A DNA stretch of 5,250 nucleotides from Bacteroidota bacterium (GTDB lineage Bacteria; Bacteroidota; Bacteroidia; Cytophagales; Cyclobacteriaceae), in contig JAPUIM010000521.1 in assembly GCA_027297025.1 (NCBI GenBank), positions 1-5,250 of the forward strand, in the 5' to 3' direction. Below the pieces are notes generated by a model. The model saw only the letters and a program-made list of their open reading frames with translations. It was not told where the DNA came from and did not search any database. A program made the position numbers and the translations under genes. Each line of letters starts with the position of its first letter. Positions within the stretch are counted from its first letter, which is position 1. Of this stretch, positions 1 to 4,679 are shown one piece after another.

Positions 1-63
1 TATGAGAACGACTGGTGTACTGCTAGCTATAAACTCAGAGCAATTGAAATGAACTATATATAG
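1..63 (+). CDS. Possible C-terminal tail of an upstream gene (partial)
   Basis: Frame 1 is open from the window edge to a TAG at 61-63 and reads 20 residues, including DWCTASYKLRAIEM near the end. The mixed, non-repetitive composition is compatible with the end of a protein. However, 20 open codons can occur by chance, and frame 2 also carries a 16-codon mini-ORF (2-52). I cannot assign a family. It is listed because the sequence after the stop becomes clearly more AT-rich and intergenic in character. The true gene, if any, lies to the left of the window. Confidence 0.3.
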   Translation, partial: YENDWCTASYKLRAIEMNYI

Positions 64-64
64 T
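53..64. repeat. 12-bp perfect palindrome overlapping the candidate upstream stop
   Basis: The sequence ACTATATATAGT is identical to its reverse complement. It lies 134 bp upstream of the first complete gene. It could be an operator half-site pair or simply an AT-rich chance palindrome. It has no loop and no following T-run, so it does not look like an intrinsic terminator. Confidence 0.3.
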
Positions 65-198
65 AAAATCAATAATTCGATTGAGCTACTTTGTTTAAAA
101 GGATATTGGGAAATTAGTATGATGAGTCGGGTATTCCAACCTTCTTATAAACCTTATCGTCTACTTATTAGAGAATTTCTGAATCGATCTGTGAATCT
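64..198 (+). promoter_or_regulatory. Leader and probable promoter region of the lipoprotein-sigma-anti-sigma unit
   Basis: This AT-rich stretch has no credible ORF and precedes the first gene of a tight three-gene unit, so a promoter is expected here. The housekeeping Bacteroidota -7 element (TAnnTTTG) is not present exactly. The nearest match is TACTTTG at 87-93, one base short and without a well-spaced upstream TTG, so I do not call it. At 145-157 there is TTATAAACCTTAT, which resembles the palindrome upstream of the 2763 gene. Just before the start, GAATC recurs (181-185 and 193-197). No good ribosome binding site is seen before the ATG at 199, which is normal in this phylum. Confidence 0.4.
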
Positions 199-888
199 AT
201 GAATTTTAGGAAGTTGATTTATCCGCTGTTGCTTGTTTCCGGCTTGATGAGCTCGTGCGAAAAAGATGAGCTTACCCTGCCCACAACGGTTATCTTTGAG
301 TTTAGCATGAATGTCAATGAAGAAGATGGGAAATTTCTTCAGTTTGATCAGGGTGAATTATCTTTCAATGCCCTGGAATTTGATGGCGATAGGGAAGCGG
401 GCCAGGATATATTTTTTTTATCAGAGTTTGAAGATTCCGTTGAAGTGGATCTTGATTTGGAAGTGGCCAGCGAGAATGTTTCCTATGATGTGCCTCAGGG
501 AGTTTATAAGCGGATAAAACTAAGGATTGGAAGTAACTCATTGACTGCTGGTCCAAGAATCAAATACGGGGGTATCTACAACAGCGCGAGAAATGGTGAT
601 ATTGAGGTCAGGATTGAATTTTCAGGCGATGAACCCATTGAAATGAATGCCGTCGGCCCCTCCACAAATAATGAGATAGTACTAAACAAAAATTTGCCCA
701 CTACCGCGGAAATTCATTTTGATCCCTTGATTTTGTTCCAGTTTGCAAATTCCCGACAATTGGAGAGTGCTGATGTAACTATTATTGAAGGAAATCCTGT
801 TATTATAATATCCAAGGATGCAAATATTACTATTTTCAATCAGATAGTTTCTAGATTAGAAAGATCTATTACTGCCACATTTAACTAA
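199..888 (+). CDS. Putative surface-exposed lipoprotein, first gene of the ECF sigma unit
   Basis: The 229-residue protein starts with a lipoprotein signal peptide: basic N-terminus (R4, K5), a hydrophobic core at residues 6-17, and a lipobox ending in MSSC with the lipidated cysteine at 20. The mature protein begins CEKDEL. A Lys followed by two acidic residues just after the cysteine resembles the lipoprotein export signal that sends Bacteroidota lipoproteins to the cell surface. The rest is rich in predicted beta strands with many acidic residues (about 30-160) and no other membrane segment, suggesting a beta-sandwich. Residues 99-111 (PQGVYKRIKLRIG) resemble the P-x-G...RLxLG segment of the two DUF4382 proteins downstream, so a distant relationship is plausible but unproven. 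The sigma factor gene begins 11 bp after the stop, so the two are almost certainly cotranscribed. By inference it may be a sensor, ligand or target in the sigma circuit. A T8 run lies inside the gene at 412-419. Its exact family is not recognised. Confidence 0.85.
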   Translation: MNFRKLIYPLLLVSGLMSSCEKDELTLPTTVIFEFSMNVNEEDGKFLQFDQGELSFNALEFDGDREAGQDIFFLSEFEDSVEVDLDLEVASENVSYDVPQGVYKRIKLRIGSNSLTAGPRIKYGGIYNSARNGDIEVRIEFSGDEPIEMNAVGPSTNNEIVLNKNLPTTAEIHFDPLILFQFANSRQLESADVTIIEGNPVIIISKDANITIFNQIVSRLERSITATFN

Positions 889-899
889 GGCGGTTCGAG

Positions 900-1430
900 A
901 TGTTAGAAGAAGAGAGCATTTTGATCAAAGGCTGTATTCGGGGCGACAGAAAATCGCAGGAAGCCGTTTACAGAAAATATGCAAATAAACTTTATGCGGT
1001 TTGTCTATCCTATTCAAATGATAAAGCTTCTGCCCAGGATATACTTCAGGAAGGCTTCTTAAAGATTTTTGGAAAAATTAAAATGTTTGATCAAAAAGGA
1101 TCTTTTGAAGGATGGATAAGGCGAATAATTGTAAACACGGCCATCGATCATTTGAGAAGAGAGCAGAGAATTCACATTTATGCCGGTTATGATGAGTCCG
1201 AATACCTTGCTGAGAACCCTAATGTCTATGAAAATCTGAATCTTGAGCGGATCCTTGGTTTTGTAAGAAAATTGCCGGAGGGAGCCAGAATAATTTTGAA
1301 TCTGTTTGCTGTCGAAGGATACAGTCATAAGGAGATTTCGGAAAAACTCAGCATTAGCGTTGGTACTTCCAAGTCGCAATTCAATAGAGCCAAAAATCTT
1401 CTCCAACAGATGATACTTGAATCCGAATGA
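900..1430 (+). CDS. ECF-type RNA polymerase sigma-70 factor
   Basis: At 176 residues this is typical of ECF (group 4) sigma factors, which have only regions 2 and 4 and direct core RNA polymerase to a small regulon. Region 2 spans about residues 22-92: YRKYANKLYAVCLSY, then the DKASAQDILQEGFLKIF core-binding helix, a region 2.3-like GSFEGWIRRI and NTAIDHLRRE. Region 4 spans about 118-172, with LPEGARIILNLFAVEGYSHK leading into the helix-turn-helix EISEKLSISVGTSKSQFNRAK, of which S157-K165 would be the recognition helix. The ATG is preceded at nine bases by AAGG, a weak Shine-Dalgarno match and one of the few in the window. It follows the lipoprotein gene by 11 bp. Its 3' end meets the next gene, whose product has the expected anti-sigma layout. 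I infer that its activity is held in check by that partner. The specific ECF group and target promoters cannot be told from the sequence alone. Confidence 0.96.
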   Translation: MLEEESILIKGCIRGDRKSQEAVYRKYANKLYAVCLSYSNDKASAQDILQEGFLKIFGKIKMFDQKGSFEGWIRRIIVNTAIDHLRREQRIHIYAGYDESEYLAENPNVYENLNLERILGFVRKLPEGARIILNLFAVEGYSHKEISEKLSISVGTSKSQFNRAKNLLQQMILESE

Positions 1431-1443
1431 GACGAAATGTCAA

Positions 1444-2643
1444 ATGAAAATGAAGACTCGTTTAGAGAATATATATAAGGACCTGATCAATGGAAGTCAA
1501 ATTAATCCTCCTCAGGAGCTCTGGGAAGACATTTCAAGGGAACTGGATGTTAACGATGTTTGGGGCAATATTTCCCGGGACTTAGATACAAATTTGGTAG
1601 TTCGACTCGAAAACTACACGCTGGCAGTTTCTGTTGCTGCGTTTTTTTTGTCTTTGTTTTTCCTGTTACGTCCGGCAAATATCGAAATTTCAAATGATCC
1701 AACACTGTCTCAAGTTGAAATCCTTAGCGGTAATACTGAAGTGGAAGCTAAGAATCCTGCTATTGAACGTAGCCCTATTGGTGTACCTGTAGAAACCAGG
1801 GAAGTTGATGGTTTATCCGATCCTGTGATGAATATTAACTCCCAGTCCATGGAACTCGATGATATCACTTTACAACGAGAAATTACCAACGAAGGATCCA
1901 ATCATTCGCAAGTTTTTGTAATGAATTTGGAACGACGTGGGTATTCAATATCACGAGACCTCCAATTAACTACACCGTTCTACGGAATTGAGATTGCAAA
2001 TTCAGAAAATCACGACCTAACTTCCAAAGGAAGAGTTTTCATTGGAATCGTCGGTTCCCTCAAAAACACCTGGCTTGTTAATGACAAGACAATCAGTGGA
2101 TTTAGCGCGCAGGAACTTCACACAACGAAAGCCATCTTGGGGAGAGAATTTGGATTGTTCGCAGGAATAAAAATAAGTTCAAAACAGTCGCTATTGGCGG
2201 AATATCTTTTCACCTCGAATTATGCACAAAACTATCAGGAATATTTCGGAGGCCACTATATCACAAGCAGCATTAATGTTGATTACAGCAAGTTAAATCT
2301 TCTCTTCGCTTTGAGAGTAAGCCGAGAAGGGAATTGGAGGACTTCAACAGAATTGTTATTGGGACCTTCCCTGGGAATTTTGAAAAGTGCAACCGAATCC
2401 ATAGAGGGTGATGAGGTAACATTAACCGACAATTACGAAAACTTTTTATTCGGCCTAACAGGGGGAATCCAAAAATATTTATTGCTAAATCCAAAGTTGG
2501 AAGTGTTTGGCGGCATTAGATTATCGTATGGAATCACTAATATCTACAAAGGAACGGGTGTCATTCCAGCATCCTTCAGAATAACCCATCCTGCTGCCAT
2601 CAGTTTTAGCTTTGGTCTCAGATACAATCTTCCCAAAAAATAA
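1444..2643 (+). CDS. Dual membrane-spanning anti-sigma factor-like protein (cytosolic domain, one TM helix, C-terminal beta-barrel)
   Basis: Numbering is from the ATG at 1444 (399 aa). Residues 1-57 are polar and helical, contain two copies of a W-x-x-I-S-R-x-L-D motif (W27 and W40) and would face the cytosol. Residues 58-75 are a single strong TM helix (YTLAVSVAAFFLSLFFLL) followed by R76. Residues 77-196 are a polar, low-complexity linker. Residues 197-399 show about eight alternating amphipathic strands (near 197-212, 230-245, 248-269, 272-294, 298-315, 329-348, 352-369, 382-399), ending in SFSFGLRYNLPKK as in PorT/OmpA-like small barrels. A protein with this layout next to an ECF gene matches the Dma class of Bacteroides anti-sigma factors, which are anchored in both membranes. 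The linker is long enough to cross the periplasm. The start is uncertain: TTG at 1417 would overlap the sigma gene by 14 bp, and ATG at 1450 is also possible. I prefer ATG 1444, 13 bp after the sigma stop. Anti-sigma function is inferred from architecture and position, not from a recognised binding motif. A T8 run at 1642-1649 falls inside the TM codons. Confidence 0.85.
   Translation: MKMKTRLENIYKDLINGSQINPPQELWEDISRELDVNDVWGNISRDLDTNLVVRLENYTLAVSVAAFFLSLFFLLRPANIEISNDPTLSQVEILSGNTEVEAKNPAIERSPIGVPVETREVDGLSDPVMNINSQSMELDDITLQREITNEGSNHSQVFVMNLERRGYSISRDLQLTTPFYGIEIANSENHDLTSKGRVFIGIVGSLKNTWLVNDKTISGFSAQELHTTKAILGREFGLFAGIKISSKQSLLAEYLFTSNYAQNYQEYFGGHYITSSINVDYSKLNLLFALRVSREGNWRTSTELLLGPSLGILKSATESIEGDEVTLTDNYENFLFGLTGGIQKYLLLNPKLEVFGGIRLSYGITNIYKGTGVIPASFRITHPAAISFSFGLRYNLPKK
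1549..1623 (+). other. Junction of anti-sigma repeat and transmembrane helix codons
   Basis: This part of the 1444 gene encodes the second copy of the W-x-x-I-S-R-x-L-D motif (WGNISRDLDTN) and runs into the start of the TM helix. The first copy (WEDISRELDVN) sits 13 residues earlier. The repeat is the likely sigma-contacting element, placed immediately inside the inner membrane. This is a sub-gene annotation and the role is inferred. Confidence 0.4.
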
Positions 2644-2695
2644 AATTTACGGTTCCAACCTTTGGCACAGGCGGTTCGTCATTGAATTAGAATGT

Positions 2696-2759
2696 TGAGT
2701 GACGATGTGACTCAGTTATAACTTATAACACAGCTAACACAGTGCATATTCTGTTATAG
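2696..2759. promoter_or_regulatory. Inverted-repeat cluster upstream of the first DUF4382 gene (candidate operator/promoter)
   Basis: The 119-bp gap between 2643 and 2763 contains several ordered elements. TGAGT (2696-2700) and ACTCA (2710-2714) form an inverted repeat with a 9-base spacer. Directly abutting is GTTATAA-c-TTATAAC (2715-2729), a perfect 7+7 palindrome around one base. TAACACAG then occurs twice with a 9-bp period (2726-2733 and 2735-2742). GTTATA appears again at 2753-2758, next to the start codon, and can pair with TATAAC at 2724-2729. No exact TAnnTTTG housekeeping element is present, so an alternative sigma factor or an activator is possible. No intrinsic terminator for the preceding gene is evident, so read-through cannot be excluded. 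Confidence 0.45.
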
Positions 2760-2762
2760 ACA

Positions 2763-3584
2763 ATGGAAGCAAACGTGAAAAGGTCCATTTTGTTTATGGC
2801 CATAATAGTCGTCTTGGTAATGATACTTTTTGCCATTGCATCAGTATTCACGGGATGCTCGAAAGACGATCCTTCCGCAAGGATCATTGTAACACTCACC
2901 GACTCGCCTGGAGATTTTGATGCGGTTAATGTTGACATTGAGGCGATTGAAGTGCATAGGCAGATGGGAAACCAGGAATCCGGCTGGATTTCATTGGGAA
3001 ACATCAATTCCGGGGTTTATGATCTTCTGGAGCTTACCAATGGAACCGAAGTGGTATTGACGGATACGGAATATCCTGCCGGACAGATTTCACAAATGAG
3101 ATTGATTTTGGGCGAACACAACACGCTTGAAACAGATGGACAAACGATTGATCTAACAGTTCCAAGTGGAGCCGAATCCGGACTTAAGCTGATTGTTAAT
3201 GAAAATCTTATTGCGGGATTAACATATACGTTCAAACTTGACTTTGACGCTGCGAGGTCAGTTGTTAAATCCGGCGGATCGGGCAGCTACAACCTCAAAC
3301 CTGTAATTAGGGTGATTACCGAGGCCACAAGCGGCGGGATAATCGGGACGATTAACCCCGCTTCAGAAAATGTAGCAGTCTACGCGATGCAAGGGATGGA
3401 CACTATAGGCACCAGCTATGCAATTGAAAATGTTACCGAATTTTTAATCGGAGGGCTTGGCGAAGGTACCTATAACGTGGTATTTGATCCTGGAGAAATG
3501 TCAACACTGCAATCCATAGCAATTGAAAACGTATCGGTTGTGATTGGAATCATAACCGAAATGGATCCTGTAACACTCGAGTAA
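2763..3584 (+). CDS. DUF4382 domain lipoprotein with C-terminal carboxypeptidase-regulatory-like domain
   Basis: The 273-residue precursor has a long hydrophobic signal segment (residues 8-30) ending in FTGC with the lipidated cysteine at 32. Phe at -3 is slightly off the consensus. The mature N-terminus CSKDD carries the Lys-Asp-Asp pattern associated with surface export in Bacteroidota. Residues about 38-187 form a DUF4382 domain, recognisable from IIVTLTDSPGDFDAVNVDIE, GWISL, YDLLELTNG, YPAGQISQMRLILGEHN, a GLKL segment and SYNLKPVIRVI at its end. Residues about 190-273 form a second beta-rich domain (GGIIGTINPA, then GLGEGTYNVVFDP) with the look of a carboxypeptidase-regulatory or transthyretin-like fold. 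The biochemical role of DUF4382 is not established. The gene ends in a double TAA and is followed 32 bp later by a paralogue, suggesting one transcript. ATG at 2763 fits the signal peptide; a GTG at 2775 is a less likely alternative. Confidence 0.92.
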   Translation: MEANVKRSILFMAIIVVLVMILFAIASVFTGCSKDDPSARIIVTLTDSPGDFDAVNVDIEAIEVHRQMGNQESGWISLGNINSGVYDLLELTNGTEVVLTDTEYPAGQISQMRLILGEHNTLETDGQTIDLTVPSGAESGLKLIVNENLIAGLTYTFKLDFDAARSVVKSGGSGSYNLKPVIRVITEATSGGIIGTINPASENVAVYAMQGMDTIGTSYAIENVTEFLIGGLGEGTYNVVFDPGEMSTLQSIAIENVSVVIGIITEMDPVTLE

Positions 3585-3616
3585 TAAAGTGAGAAATAAC
3601 AAAAATAAGTAAACCT

Positions 3617-4213
3617 ATGAAATCACATTTAATTCGTACTCTGGTATTCATTTGCAGTTTTATTTTTTTCTACTCCTGCGACTTGGGTTTTCAAGAAGCA
3701 GGACAAAATCCTGAGGGCAAGTCGAGACTTATCATTCGACTAACAGATGCTCCAGGAGATTACCAGGAGGTAATTGTAGAACTTGTTGGGTTAAAAGTTC
3801 ACTCCCTGGAGGAAGGGTGGATTGACATGGAACAATTTCAGAGCGGCACTTACGATCTTCTGGAATTGCAGAACGGTGTAGAGGCAATTCTTGTGGATGA
3901 GCCGTTTCCTTCGGGGGCCATAACAGAATTTCGCTTACTGTTGGGAGAAAATAATACAATCAAGGTTGATGACGAAGTATTGCCTCTCAGGACCCCGGGT
4001 GCACAACAGTCCGGATTAAAAATCAAAGTACAAGCCATAATTGAGGGTGGTGAGGAGTATTCCATCCTGCTTGATTTCGATGCTGAAAAATCTATTCACA
4101 TGGCAGGCCGTTCTGGGTCATATATGCTTAGGCCGGTAATCAAGGCCATAATGCCCGATGGAACCGAGTTTTTAAATGATGATGATGATGATGATGATAA
4201 TGATGATAATTAG
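3617..4213 (+). CDS. DUF4382 domain lipoprotein with Asp/Asn-rich C-terminal tail
   Basis: The 198-residue precursor has a lipoprotein signal (hydrophobic residues 8-19, FYSC, cysteine at 21). Unlike the other two lipoproteins it starts CDLGFQE and lacks the Lys-acidic-acidic motif, so its final membrane side may differ. Residues about 37-179 are a DUF4382 domain that aligns along its length with the preceding gene product: LIIRLTDAPGDY, GWIDM, YDLLELQNG, FPSGAITEFRLLLGENNT, SGLKIKV, LDFDAEKS and SYMLRPVIKAI. By eye around two fifths of positions are identical, so the pair likely arose by duplication. It lacks the second C-terminal domain of its neighbour and instead ends in seven Asp, Asn, two Asp, Asn. 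Such a tail could bind divalent cations or simply be a soluble, charged end. It sits in a series with 32-bp and 37-bp gaps to its neighbours. Function is unknown. Confidence 0.92.
   Translation: MKSHLIRTLVFICSFIFFYSCDLGFQEAGQNPEGKSRLIIRLTDAPGDYQEVIVELVGLKVHSLEEGWIDMEQFQSGTYDLLELQNGVEAILVDEPFPSGAITEFRLLLGENNTIKVDDEVLPLRTPGAQQSGLKIKVQAIIEGGEEYSILLDFDAEKSIHMAGRSGSYMLRPVIKAIMPDGTEFLNDDDDDDDNDDN
4178..4210 (+). repeat. GAT trinucleotide repeat encoding the Asp tail
   Basis: Seven uninterrupted GAT codons (4178-4198) are followed by AAT, GAT, GAT, AAT and the TAG stop. The unit is three bases, so slippage would lengthen or shorten the Asp tail without disturbing the frame. All nine Asp codons here are GAT and never GAC, which points to expansion by slippage rather than selection on each codon. 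Confidence 0.85.
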
Positions 4214-4250
4214 TGAAAAAATAAAAATAACAAACCAACCTTAGACTAAG

Positions 4251-4652
4251 ATGTATAAATTCCTAAGTAAGGCCGATAACTACCCTAAGTCATTGGTGTA
4301 TTTGATGCATTCGGTAATCCATTCTGACGGAGTGGTCCATGATAAAGAAATGAATTTAATCGATAAAATTTACAATCACGAAAGTGTTCCGGATGATGTG
4401 AATAGCAGTTTTCTAAGCGATATGAAGAGACTCAATGCTGATGAAATGTATAAAAAGGGGCTGGAGGCACTAAAAAGTTGCCTACGAGAGGAGCAGTGCC
4501 GGACATTGGCCTGGATACACACCGTTATTGAAGTCGATGACAAAGTTGATGTCAAGGAAGCTCGCTTTTTACTCTATGCGATGAATTCTACAGATATTAA
4601 ACTTGAAGAGATCATTGAGATCGCAAAAGATTTACCCAAACTTTCGGAATAA
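4251..4652 (+). CDS. TerB-like (tellurite-resistance TerB fold) small protein
   Basis: The 133-residue protein has no signal peptide or membrane segment and looks all-helical and cytosolic. It shows the two-fold pattern of the TerB family: helix SLVYLMHSVIHSDGVVHDKE (D26, G27, E33), and a matching second half WIHTVIEVDDKVDVKEARFL (D96, D97, D100, E103), each acidic loop followed by a helix. In TerB proteins the acidic residues in these loops bind metal. The family is widespread, and most members have nothing to do with tellurite; membrane-associated stress or phage-defence roles have been proposed. The gene follows the second DUF4382 gene by 37 bp, with an A-rich leader, and precedes the next gene by 27 bp. 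I am fairly sure of the fold class, but not of any specific function. Confidence 0.75.
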   Translation: MYKFLSKADNYPKSLVYLMHSVIHSDGVVHDKEMNLIDKIYNHESVPDDVNSSFLSDMKRLNADEMYKKGLEALKSCLREEQCRTLAWIHTVIEVDDKVDVKEARFLLYAMNSTDIKLEEIIEIAKDLPKLSE

Positions 4653-4679
4653 AATGTAGTTACTTCGATTGGGCTTGTT

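Noticed and set aside
2..52. Mini-ORF of 16 codons starting with ATG at position 2
   Set aside because: It is too short, has no ribosome binding context, and competes with a frame-1 stretch that could be the end of an upstream gene.
888..897. AGGCGGTTCG found at 888-897 and again at 2669-2678
   Set aside because: A repeated 10-mer is expected several times by chance in a window of this size. One copy straddles a stop codon and the other is in the intergenic gap, with no shared context.
1059..1406. 115-codon open frame on the minus strand inside the sigma gene
   Set aside because: It is antisense to an unmistakable sigma-70 region 2/4 coding sequence, shows no family features and has no upstream signal. 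It is a shadow of the real gene.
2644..2680. Possible terminator after the anti-sigma-like gene (GGTT-cc-AACC)
   Set aside because: The stem is only four base pairs with a two-base loop and no following T-run, so it would not form a working intrinsic terminator.
3677..3682. Asp at +2 of the second DUF4382 lipoprotein as an inner-membrane retention signal
   Set aside because: The +2 Asp rule is from the E. coli Lol system and is not known to apply in Bacteroidota, so localisation is left open.
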